DNA from: Porphyra umbilicalis
Lineage: Eukaryota; Rhodophyta; Bangiophyceae; Bangiales; Bangiaceae
DNA: 64,000 nucleotides
Reading direction: 5' to 3'
Assembly (NCBI GenBank): GCA_002049455.2
Contig: KV918927.1
Location: 1 to 64,000, forward strand
Position numbers and translations under genes: made by a program. This document shows positions 46,401 through 55,720 of the stretch, in pieces. The first letter of the stretch is position 1. The number at the start of each line of letters is the position of its first letter. The notes below the pieces were generated by a model that was given only the letters and a program-made list of their open reading frames with translations, was not told the origin of the DNA and did no database searches.

Positions 46401-46835
46401 GGCCCGATACGGCTGCCTGCATCGCGGGCACGGCGCGAGCGTCATCTCCCGCACCGTCGCGGCGGGCACCTCGGAGAAGAGGTGGCACCGCGCAAGGTGC
46501 AGCGCCATCGGCGCCTTGTTGGGCGCCGCCTTCACGCGGCGGGCGCATGCGGCCACCGGGCACGCCGTCGGCGCGTTGCCGGCCGCGTTCTCGGCGGCCA
46601 GCATCGGCGGCGCCGCGCACCGCGCCACGTGGGCGGACAACGGCTGCCGCCCCGTGGCCGACTTGACGAGGGTGAACAGGCCAGCACACGTCGGGCACGT
46701 GCCGAGGCGGTGCGAGGCCAGCACCGCCGCCGGCGCGGCGGTGCCCGAGTGCACGCGGCGGAGGTGCTCCTCCACCGTCGCGCCGACGTGCACCACCCCG
46801 CAGGCGTCGCCGGGGCAGAGCAGAGTCCCCTCCAC
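43469..46835 (-). pseudogene. LINE ORF2: C2H2 fingers, RT flank, CCHC and RLE region; RT core missing
   Basis: Starts near 46835. N-terminal zinc-binding units: CPGDACGVVHV...HLRRVH, then CPTCAGLF, CPVAACARR...HLARCH and CPRCRQPY. After a Pro/Ala linker and two in-frame stops (near 46048 and 45961) the same frame reads through the N-terminal flank of the RT (RSAARGKAPGPSGIRMEHLL; RRALGAANLLWLVG) to a stop at 45123. It then resumes in the same frame with C-terminal sequence (LTQRQLAQAAHLAPARG), the knuckle CRCGVLADPLGSHWLGGC and an endonuclease-like RPDL...GDVSV. The palm with the YxDD motif, normally a few hundred residues, is absent: an in-frame deletion. A 753-bp MITE interrupts the endonuclease part, and coding resumes on its far side (AGTAAIHVSRTAGSPRVPRA) down to about 43469 with one more frame change. 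Confidence 0.6.
43847..44599 (+). mobile_element. hAT-type MITE, 753 bp, copy A (in LINE ORF2)
   Basis: Starts CAGGGGTTGTCATGGATATA and ends CATATCCTGACAACCCCTG. Target duplication CTACCGAT (43839-43846) / CTACCGAC (44600-44607), 7 of 8 bases. Almost identical to the reverse complement of 49232-49984: by eye about five differences over the full length. No transposase. It lies inside the endonuclease region of the LINE, whose reading frame continues across the empty site. Confidence 0.9.
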
Positions 46836-47034
46836 CCCCCCTCACCAGGGCGCTCCCTTCACCCGCAAGGGCCGACACGGCGGCCGCAGCCGCCGCAACA
46901 CCGCCAGCCGGCGCGCCCGCACCGGCCGAGGTCGCCGCCATCGGTGCACCGGTCACGGGTGCACCGGTGGTTGGCGCCGAGGAGGTTGGGTTGGGCGAGC
47001 CCCCGCTCCCCCCCGCCGCCCCGGCGACCCCCCG

Positions 47035-50000
47035 TTAATCATTGGCGGGGTCGTCGCTGACGGTGCTGGCGGCACTGCCGCCGTCGGTCGCCGCTGCTGC
47101 GGTTGGCACCGCGGCGCCAATCGGCGTGGCCAGCGGCAACGATGCGGGCGGCGTCGCCGACGGGTTGACCGTGGCCGGCTGGGCGGGGGTGTTAAGTTCC
47201 ATGCATGTGCCCTCTTCCCCTGCGTCGCTCACCCTGTTTTTCGCCGCGCTCGGCTCCGTCGCGGTCGACGCCGCCGTCACTTGCAGCGGCCGCGCCGCCG
47301 CCCGCTGCCGGGTGCGCAGCACCTGGCGAGTGCTGGCCGGCGACGTCGTCGGCGACGGCCGCGCCTTGCGGCGCGACCCCACCGGCGCCGCGGCGGCGAA
47401 TAAGGTCGCGGTCGACGGCGATGGCGTCGGCACGACGGCCGCGCCAGTCGCGGAGCGACGGAAGCGGGCGGCGCTAGCCACCTTTATCGCTGCCGTCGCC
47501 GCCATAGCGACAACGCCCGGCGGGTGGCCGAGCGTGGCGGCCGGGGCCAGCAGAGGGGCCTGAGGGGAGAAGGGTGTGGCGTCGACCAAGTCGTCCGAGT
47601 CGAACGCCACCCCCTCCAGCCCCCACCCCTCGCCGCCGTCCATCCCCCCCCCTCGTTGCCCGCTAGCCCCCCCGAAGCGCCGCTCACCTGCGGCGCCGAG
47701 CCCCGCTCGTCAAACAGCGGGCCGAGCGCGACACGCGCTGTCGCCGCAGGTGTCGCCACCACCGCTGCCGACGCCCGTTCGCGGCGGGCGGGAGTCCGCG
47801 TCCACGGCGACGCGGGCGAACGAGCCACTTTCTCCTCCCCGGCCGGCAACGGTCGGCGCCCCTCGTCGCTGCGTCGCGCTGCAGCGACCGACGCCCCGAC
47901 AACAAAGGCCGTCGTCTACGCCCTCGCGGCCGACCCAGCCGTCGGCTTCTCCACGTGGCGGCCACGCGCCGCCGCCGGCGCGGCCGGCGCCATCGCCGGT
48001 GCCGCCGCAACTTGCGCGCGACAGCAAGACTGCGGGCCACCGGCGGCAGCCGGCCCTGTGCGTGCCGCCGACTGGCTGCGCGGCGGTGCCGGCGACGACG
48101 CTGCGCCCGGTGGCGTGACCGCCCGGCCACGCGCCCCCGACGGCGAAGCCGACCGGCCACACGCCGACGCCGGCGTCGCCGACGCAGCCGGTGGCCCTCC
48201 GGTTGCCCGCCCTCCCCCCACCGCGGCGTCCGTGCCCGGCGCCGCAGAGGTCTTCCCCGTCTTGGTCGTCGCCGCGGCGGCCTTGTCCGTCGTGCCCGCC
48301 GTCTCCACGGCCGTTACCTTGTCCTCATTGTCGACCCGCGTGACGACGCCCTGGACCTTGTACCTGGGCGGCGTCGGACTGTCCGACGCCGACGACGGCA
48401 CCACCGTTGAGGACGCAACAGGCGCGGCGGGCGTCGCCCCGTCCTTCACGTCGGCGTCGGTTGCGACATTGGGGGCGTCAAGGTCGTTGGGCGCTGGCGT
48501 CGGCATCGACGTCGTCGGCGGCCGCGCCGACGGCGGCGCACCTGCAGCGGTCGTCGACGTCGGCGGCGTCGCCACCGACGACGGCGGCGTAGCGGCGGTC
48601 GGCGTCGACGGCGGCGCGGCGGCGGCGGCGAATGCCGCCCGGGCGTGGACCGACGACGACCCGGTCCTCAGCCCCGCCCCGTCGGCAGGTACCACCCCCG
48701 CCATGGCGTCGGCGTCGGCGTCACCGTCCGCGGGGGCACCACCGGCGGCGGTGGCACTCGGCGCCGACGCGGGCACAGGGTCGCGGGTGGAAGGTGGGGG
48801 CGCGCCCTGGGGCGGAGGCGCGTCCAGTGGGGATGAGGGGGCACGTGGATAATCGCCACGTAGCGGCGGACGGACCACGGTCGTCACTCCCACCTCCGTC
48901 GGCGAACGGGATCCGCCCGCCGCCGCCCCACCACGGGCGTCCCCACAGCGCGCGGATTCCCCCCCCCCAGCTGCACTGGCCACGGCCGCGCCGCTGGCAG
49001 CCTGGCCAATCATGGAGAGGGAGCTTACAGTCTGATTTGGCTGTTGGCCACCCTTGCGGCGGCGGCGGCGGCGGTTGGAACGGCCGCGGCTGGGTCCGTC
49101 CGCCGCCTGCCGGCCCGAAGCCGCGGCATCAGCAGCCGGCTCGTCTGCCGCCACGGCCGCCACCGCGTCTGCCGTGCCCGCTGCCTGCGGAGGGCCCACC
49201 TGGGAAGATATCCGCCGGTGGCGGTTTCCAGCAGGGGTTGTCAGGATATGCATTTCGAGGGGGAATAGGATACGGATACACGCCGATGCGGTGTATCTGA
49301 TTACGGATAAATCGCTTAACTAAGATCCGGATGCGGATATCTGCCTCCGAAACCAGATTATTACGTAGATTATATCCGTATCTGAGAACGATTATCGTAT
49401 CCGATTATATTCCTACAAGTCCGTCCGGCCGCACAATTTAGGCCAGAGAAAGACGCCATTCAGGCACTTGCTGAGTGCTAAATGGACGTCAAGTACGACT
49501 TGATATTCACATTTGATGTGTGCGCCCCAACGGGCGCGGTCCAGGCAGTTCCCCGCCGTTTTTGTAAACGGTCGTCAGATAGACCGTTCTGAAACTCGTG
49601 TCACACTTTGCTGATATCGCAAGCGCGCCGATTCGCGTGCTTGAACGGTTTCTTCCGGGTCGGGCGGGATAGCCACTTGTCGCTGCAACATGCTTGCACA
49701 TGAATCTCCCGATGGTCGGACTGGGTAAAGAGAGGTGCACCGCGTTGTACCGGAGTTCTGTCGGCCCAAGAAGTTTAATAATCTTATATATCCCTGTATC
49801 CTGCCTCTTATATCTTGAATACGGATCTGATATAATCTTGCAATTTTTGTCGGACAGGATAGATATATCCTCTTTTCACTTTCTCTTAATACATTTAGAA
49901 TATGCGTCCCCGGCGCGTATCCGAACTGGATACGGATATAATGCATGGATATATTCCTCAGGGATATATCCATGACAACCCCTGGTTTCCAGTCACCCCC

Positions 50001-51401
50001 AATCCGGGCGGAGTGGGGATGGGTCCTCCCCCCCCCCCCCAGAGGGAAGCCGCCAGGGGCACCAGCTGGGCCGCGAGGTTGCGCCGAAACGCCTCTCGCA
50101 GCCAGGGAAGCATGCCCGTCCGGTGCGGCAGCTGGTGCAGCTTGGCGGCCAGGCGGCGCGCAAAAAACTCGCACGCGGCGCCGTCCGCCGCTGCAGGGGA
50201 CAGGCCGCGGCGGCGCCTGGCGCCAAAGAAGAAGGCCGACGCGGGGTCGGCGTCCGCCAGGTGCGTCAGCACAACCGCCGCCGACAGCGTCCGCAGAGCC
50301 GCCAGGAAGGCGGGCACCGCGTCCGCCAGCAGCGTGATGGCCGCGACGTCACCGCACCGGACGACGTCGACGACCGTCCGGCGGGGAAGGCCGACGAGGT
50401 TGGCAGCGAGGCGCCGCAGAAGGTGGGCACCCGTCCCGCGGGGGACCCCGCGCACAAAAAGGGTGACCAAGTCGACCCCCCCCGCTCGGCAGCGGGCGGC
50501 GTCCGCCAGCAGCGTCTTGGCGGCGGAGGAGGCGCGAGACACACGGGCGGCCGTGTGTGCCGCGCCTCGGGCGCCGCCGCGCCACGCGGCGGGCGAGCCG
50601 CGGGGTGCACCGAGAGGGGGGGGGGACCGGTGGCAGCAGCCGCAGCGCCGCCTGGGAGGACAGCTGCGGATACCCCACCGGCACCGCCGGCCGGGGCAAG
50701 CGGCGGGGGAGCAAGAGCAGCCGGTGGGAGCCGACGAACGCCACCGCGACCATCTGCCACCCGCCACCCGTCGTCGCCCGGCGGGGTGAGCGGCGGCGGG
50801 AACGAAGGAGGAAGATCGCCGGCCACAGGCGGGGGGGGGCACGAGCGGGCGCCAGAAGGGGCGACGGAGGCGGCGACGGAGGGAAGGGGGGGGGAGAAGG
50901 GCGAGGAGGGGGAGGGGGGGAGCCCCGTCGCAGCAAGGTCATGGGCGCCGCGTCAGCCGCGGGCACCGAAGGGCCAGGCGCAACGCCAGTGGCCAACGTA
51001 CTGTCAGCCGGCGCCTGACGCGCGGACGTCGCGCGGATCGGCGGCGGCGAAACCGCCGCAGCCGACCGCAGAAAGTCCAAAACAAGTCCAATCAAGTCCC
51101 GTCGATCGGACGCGGTCCCGCCGCCGGCGACGGCGACGACGAGGGCGTCGACCGCCGCCGCCGCCCGCGCAACAACGACCGGCGAAAACGCCCCCCCGCC
51201 GCCCCCGCCCCCGCCATGGGGAGGGGAACTCCTCCTGCAAAAGGGGACGGTGAAAAAGATGCCGCCGGGAGACGCGGGCGGCGTCGCCTTATGCGGGCTG
51301 GGGGTGGACTCGGGCGGCCGACGCGTGTCGCTACGCGCTGGCTGCTGCTCGGGGCAGCAGGTGCCGCCGGGAAATGGATCCCCGGCGGAATCCGATCCCA
51401 C
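47035..51401 (-). pseudogene. LINE ORF1: RNA-binding-like protein with low-complexity linkers
   Basis: Begins at an ATG at 51401 (MGSDSAGDPFPGG). A helical part (RRDLIGLVLDFLRSAA) precedes Pro/Ser-rich sequence. In the next frame an RRM-like alternation of strands and helices follows (VDLVTLFVRGVPRGTG; RRTVVDVVRCGDVAAITLLA; ACEFFARRLAAKLHQL), about 50410-50050. The MITE at 49232-49984 interrupts the frame, which continues across its 8-bp duplication into RHRRISSQVGPPQAAG, then a long Ala/Pro/Thr-rich region containing the less biased YKVQGVVTRVDNEDKVTAVE. It ends near 47035, about 200 bp before the ORF2 finger region. At least two frame changes besides the insertion. Assignment as ORF1 rests on position and the RNA-binding-like pattern. 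Confidence 0.45.
49232..49984 (-). mobile_element. hAT-type MITE, 753 bp, copy B (in LINE ORF1), inverted relative to copy A
   Basis: Ends CAGGGGTTGTCAGGATAT and ATATCCATGACAACCCCTG. Flanked by a perfect 8-bp duplication, GTTTCCAG, at 49224-49231 and 49985-49992. Orientation is opposite to copy A. Its own target duplication shows an independent insertion. Near-identity to copy A implies both moved recently. Confidence 0.92.
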
Positions 51402-51417
51402 AGCTTAGTTTCCGGTG
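51266..51417. repeat. 152-bp direct repeat, right copy (LINE 5' end)
   Basis: Partner of 43258-43409. It covers the 5' boundary and first codons of the LINE ORF1 on the minus strand. Confidence 0.75.
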
Positions 51418-51419
51418 AG

Positions 51420-52760
51420 GAATGGGAACGGGCCTATTCCTCGCACGTGGCTAAATCTCTTCGCCCCAACCCGCCTAAAGTCAACGCCCGTGGTACGTGC
51501 AACCGTCGGACACAGACAATACGGAGGTGTTCTCGTTACAGTCTTGATGCGAATATCGATGAGTGCGGCCCTCGATGACTTGGTTTTCCATCAAGAAGGA
51601 GACTTGCACTGAGCATATAACTCGAGATAATCGTGTGACTTCAACAGAAAGTATCGACACGAGGCAGTTTTGCAGAAAAGTTGTTTCTGACGCGGTGATC
51701 GAACTTGCGCCCCCGTGAAATGTGGGTCGGAAGATGAAGCTTTGAGCAGTACCACAGAACAAGATCTGCGAATATTAAGCAAGTCTCTTTCGAAAATGTA
51801 GACGGATAGCCCAGAAGATGTGCAGAAGAACTTCTTTCATTTGATCTGATACAGGTCCGCCAGATTGCTCCGGCAGCCATGAAAGACGGTTCCATAAGCT
51901 ATCCCAGAGATCATCCTGACGAGAGAGAAGAACGATTCTGAGGAAAACACGAGACACTATCATCGGCGTGATCCTCAAGAAAGGTATCAGGAAAATGCAC
52001 AACCATGTGTCCCCGCATGTTATGCAGCATGCACTCGGCGGTCATCTCGTGACAGGAATCGAGCGCTCACATGGAGACAGCTGCTGCCCACATGTCTGGG
52101 ATGGCTCCGCGACTGTTACGCACATTGTTTTTGGGGATTATTTGCGGTCTGCTAAGTGCGGCTTTGTCCTGAGACGATACGACAAACAGCCTGATGAATG
52201 AGATGCCAATCGCCCGCAACGGCTTCTCCATGTATCGTTGTGTGGTCTCCCCCCCGTATTTGCCGTAGAACCACACTGCAGGAAATTTCTGCGGCCAACC
52301 TACACGACTGTGTGCGGCATGTTCTTTAAAATCTATTCCATACGACCTGTTGCCATGTGCTCACTTCAAAACATCGAGCACGCCTTTCAGCAGCGCCGTG
52401 GGGTCGTACCGGCAATGACACACTGGAAAGCCTAGTTAAGTTTTGCTCAGTTTCCTCCATACACGATCCATGCGGTCCCCTCCGAAATCTTCTGGGGTGC
52501 GCTCGCGAAGAACGCTGAAGAGATGGCCTTGCGACCTATGCTTTGTTTTTTGTTAGAGTGCATCGTACCAGATGCACCTCCAACCATTTCGAAGGAAATA
52601 CAAAGGCGATGACGTGAAACAATGGTGTGACCTCTCAGCGCGGCAAGCATTGAAAAGCAAACAAACGCACACTATGGGAACAATCAGCCATAAAACGAGA
52701 CGGCCTTCTCAGAGGGTGGTCGCCAATAACTGCTGCACGCCAGTCGGGACATCAATAGGC
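51420..52760. other. Lower-GC sequence, no recognisable gene
   Basis: GC falls to around half. Short frames on both strands (up to 93 codons) have no motif. Past the LINE 5' end this may be older unique DNA. Confidence 0.4.
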
Positions 52761-52764
52761 ATGT

Positions 52765-53570
52765 TCAGTCGGCCTCTTCGTCAGACAAGTCAACGTCTCG
52801 CACTTCGAAGTCCTTCTGTTCATCGTGCATGGACTGGACTATGGCCTTGCGTGCTTCCGCGCTTTCGGGTCGCAGGTACTTGGGATAATCTTTCGCTTCG
52901 TTGTAGCCCTTCAGGCACAGAGCATCTGCCGTCCGTACTGAAAACCACACCTCGCTTGGCTCCATCAAAACCAGCTCGGCAATGATCCCAGCCGCTGTCC
53001 CAGAGAGGTCCGAACGACGTTCCGTCCTTGTGTCGCCCTCTTTGAGGATCAACTGGTAGCCGATGTTACTGTCCTGCGCGATTGGGTCAGAGAAGCCATC
53101 ATCTACCGCTTCACTAGTTGGGGATGCTGGCGTCGACAAAACGCGCTCAATCGAGGCACGCTCCACTTCCGAGTCCATGTAGACACCCAGAGTCCTGTGA
53201 CCAAGCAGTCGAGCAGAGTTTTGGTGGCGGTTCACCTTGTAACGAACAGACTTTGGAAGGGACGTGGTGACTGTGCGTCGCATACTGAACACATTGTCTG
53301 CTTCGTAGTTGATCTGAAAAACCGCTTTCTTCACGGTCCTCTGTATCAGGATGCGTACGCAGCGATTTTCGAGCTTGGTTGCGCCGTGCAAGTGCGCAGT
53401 GGGCACCATCCAGGAGATGCAGTCGAATTCGGAGGCGCCCTCATTGGGTGCAGTACTAGCAGACTCGGATGCATTGGCCGGGGTGGCACCCACCCTTCTG
53501 ATCTTGCGCAGCTGTGCCTGCCCGTCCTTCACGAATATGAAGCATACTGTGTCCTGTGTTCAAGCCTTAT
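52765..53570 (-). CDS. Unknown protein-coding region, about 265 codons
   Basis: The longest natural-looking frame in the lower-GC stretch. It is open from about 53570 (TVCFIFVKDGQAQLRKIRRV), after an in-frame TGA where Trp would fit, to a stop at 52765. No ATG is near the start, so it is probably an exon or the remains of one. Features: CVRILIQRTVKKAVFQINYE, a segment NRHQNSARLLGHRTLGVYMD, an acidic Ser/Thr linker, then SNIGYQLILKEGDTRTERRS, AAGIIAELVLMEPSEVWFSV and a charged C-terminus ending DVDLSDEEAD. No family recognised. The mixed composition and balanced codons make it a better host-gene candidate than most frames here. Confidence 0.45.
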
Positions 53571-53619
53571 GGACACTGGGCACGCAGATTACCACGAAGA
53601 CCGTCAGAAGCCATGTTGA

Positions 53620-54940
53620 AGTAAACAACGTTTCACATCGTACGTCGTCATGTCAAGCGTTCAACGTTCTCCCGCGTCCGCCTCGATCCGGCCCCCAACG
53701 TTCCCGTAATCATTCCACATTGACGCATGAAAAGCGCGTGCAGTACCGTCCCTGTCGGGAATTGATGTAGGCGTCACCATACTGGCTTTTCTGTCATCGC
53801 GCGTCATACTGGATGCAGTGACTCCGAATTCTCGGACCAAGCCAGCAGAACAAAGACCACGAAGGTGTCGATGGTCTACCGATCGCCGAATGGTGTGACG
53901 CACCGCATGTTGATGACCCGCTTGCTCCAGCAGTGGCATGCCCGCAGAGACACACCACAGCGAGGGAGGAGCGAGCACGAATGAGAGATTGTCAGCAGAG
54001 TAATTGGGATCAGACGAGTTGATCGCGATCATGTACTTCCTACATCATCGAGGGAGCTGAGTGACGTGTACTGAAGTCCTGGACTATTATGCCCCCGACA
54101 CGACAACTGCGGAGATTCTATTTTGTGTACCTCTGCGATGCATGCTACAAGCCGCGGTGGGGGAAAGACGCGGGTGCCACTTGAATTCAAATGGAAGAGG
54201 AGAAAGAACTGAGGACAGAAGGTGATCGTGTTGCACGCAGAATTGTCCTTATTCAACCCTGCAGCAGCAGCTGTCGGTTCGACTGCAGTGCACGTCCAAC
54301 TGAAGCTCCTGGCATCCGGTCAGGTCCTGCGGCCGACGACTGCAGTGGTCGTGGCCGGTTAAGGCGGGGTTCGCCGCACAACTCTGCCGCAGGCCGCACC
54401 CTCGCTGACCCCTACATGTGGAGGTCTGTGGCACGCTGTGGGGTGCACGGGCGCGGCACCGATGGAGCGCCAAGCGTGCTGACGCCGTCCTCTTCTCGCG
54501 TGCGCGTTTCCTCCCCTAGAAGCACCTGCCTACCTGAATGCCCTTCACTGCAGCCGGGTGCCCCCAAAGCTTTCCGTGCTTTTTTACACTCGCAGCCCGC
54601 CCTGCAGCCGCCCACGCTCTTTGCACGCAGCGGAATATTCGCTAGTGTCTATTCTACTGCTCCCGAGGTCACAATGAGGCTCAGATGAGACTCAAATGAG
54701 GCTCCCTCTCCCATGGCCTGGAAGCGCAATCTTTTTTGAGGCTTCTGGGGCACCACCGCCGAGTTTTCATCATACACAGCCGCCGAGTTGGCCCACGGGT
54801 AGGTGGACTGCGCCGATCTCAGATCTGTCATCACAAAGAGCAGCCGAGTCCAGGAACATGGTCACAGAGTGGCATCAAAAACAGCCTAAAGTGAGGGGAA
54901 ACGGCTCTAATGAGGATGCCGGTAGAACAGACACTAGAGG
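53620..54940. other. No recognisable gene
   Basis: Overlapping frames up to 165 codons on both strands, without motifs. Ends where copia gag-like sequence begins. Confidence 0.4.
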
Positions 54941-54949
54941 TTCCCAGCT

Positions 54950-55554
54950 TGGCACTACAGCGCGGCGGGCAGGCTCTTGCGCGCCGACATCTTGATCCGC
55001 TGGCGCCACTCGTGGAAGTTCGTCTCCGTCAACTTGTCAATCTTGATGCCGCCCATGCCGGTAGCGCCACCGTCCATGATGCCTGCTTGTCGTAGCGCGT
55101 CCCGATCTTGCCGAACCTTGCGCGTTGACCGTCACGTATTTGAACCGCATTGCACTCGTCTTCTTCGCACTTGTCGCGACCGCCGCGACGCCGTCTGGCA
55201 CACCTTGCCCTTGTCACAGCCCCGGCTCTGGGCCCATAACCTGTTGAAACGCAGTGGGGATGGGGGATGGGGGACCACGGTGAAGTGGTTGAGTGGCTTG
55301 AGCTTGTGTGAATGTGTGCGAACGTGCTTTGTTGGTTGTCTCTCCAAAGCGCCCCTCTTCCCATCAAGGGCGCTCCTCAAGTAGTCCAAGTCGGAGCACT
55401 CAAGCCCACCACGCAGCCCAATCAGCTCGCCCGCGCACGCGCCCGCCCACACCCTAAATCAAAACGCTCACCAAATCAAAGCATCAGGGATCAAAGCAAA
55501 GCCCACGCAAATCAAAGCATCAGAAGCGCAAGAACAAAAAAATGTGAAATAACA
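54950..55554 (-). mobile_element. Ty1/copia 5' fragment: LTR, primer site, gag start
   Basis: A virus-like LTR retroelement fossil on the minus strand. A 313-bp LTR (55242-55554) begins TGTTATTTC and ends TTTCAACA. It is followed directly by a primer-binding site (55226-55241) and the start of gag, with the family-typical word KLTETNFHEWRQRIKM near 55000. The rest of the element is missing. Broken. It is a different copia family from the element at 58-63 kb, since the LTRs share only their ends and primer site. Confidence 0.6.
55242..55554 (-). repeat. 5' LTR of the copia fragment
   Basis: TG...CA ends on the minus strand and adjacency to the primer-binding site define it. It contains A-rich and CAAATCAAAGCATCA words repeated two to three times at 55480-55530. 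The partner LTR is not in the window. Confidence 0.5.
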
Positions 55555-55631
55555 AAAATTTCACTCAAAATCGCACGGGTACAAATGTTAAATGCACCAG
55601 CGGTCACCAAACCGCGAGGAAGTCGCATGGG

Positions 55632-55720
55632 CAGCCTAGTGGGAAGTAGGCACCCACTCTCATTATGCGTGACCTTCGAGTCGCGTCCGGGAGTCGGGGG
55701 TTCGAACCCTGTCAATACCT
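55632..55720 (+). other. tRNA-like stretch with A-box and B-box words, doubtful
   Basis: GGGCAGCCTAGTGGGAAGTAGGC resembles a tRNA D-arm/A-box, and GGGGGTTCGAACCCTG at about 55700-55716 matches a B-box, at the spacing of a long-variable-arm tRNA. The acceptor ends do not pair and the anticodon arm is poor. It may be a tRNA-derived SINE head or a worn tRNA copy, not a working tRNA. Confidence 0.25.

Larger units (their letters stand above)
43258..51417 (-). mobile_element. RLE-class LINE (C2H2-RT-CCHC-endonuclease), deleted and MITE-split
   Basis: A minus-strand element of about 8.1 kb including two later hAT MITEs (about 6.6 kb without them). The parts in order from 51.4 kb downwards are ORF1, ORF2 with C2H2 fingers, the N-terminal RT flank, a CCHC knuckle and a restriction-like endonuclease region, then a short 3' part. 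The RT catalytic core is absent. The outer 152 bp at 51266-51417 is repeated directly at 43258-43409, so either a second LINE copy starts head-to-tail right after this one or the element has terminal direct repeats. Single frames persist over long stretches with few stops, so decay is moderate. Confidence 0.6.

Noticed and set aside
46060-47403. 447-codon plus-strand Gly/Arg-rich frame
   Set aside because: Antisense to the C2H2-finger region of the LINE ORF2, where spaced Cys and His residues support the minus strand.
47524-48852. 442-codon plus-strand frame
   Set aside because: It is the complement of the Ala/Pro/Thr-rich LINE ORF1 on the minus strand, whose frame is supported by continuity across the MITE site and by the downstream ORF2.
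43847-49984. A composite transposon bounded by two inverted 753-bp copies
   Set aside because: Each copy has its own 8-bp target duplication, and LINE coding continues through both empty sites. The copies are independent insertions, not the ends of one mobile unit.
55632-55720. A functional tRNA gene
   Set aside because: B-box word present but acceptor stem ends do not pair and the anticodon loop lacks the expected T at position 33; kept only as a doubtful tRNA-like stretch.
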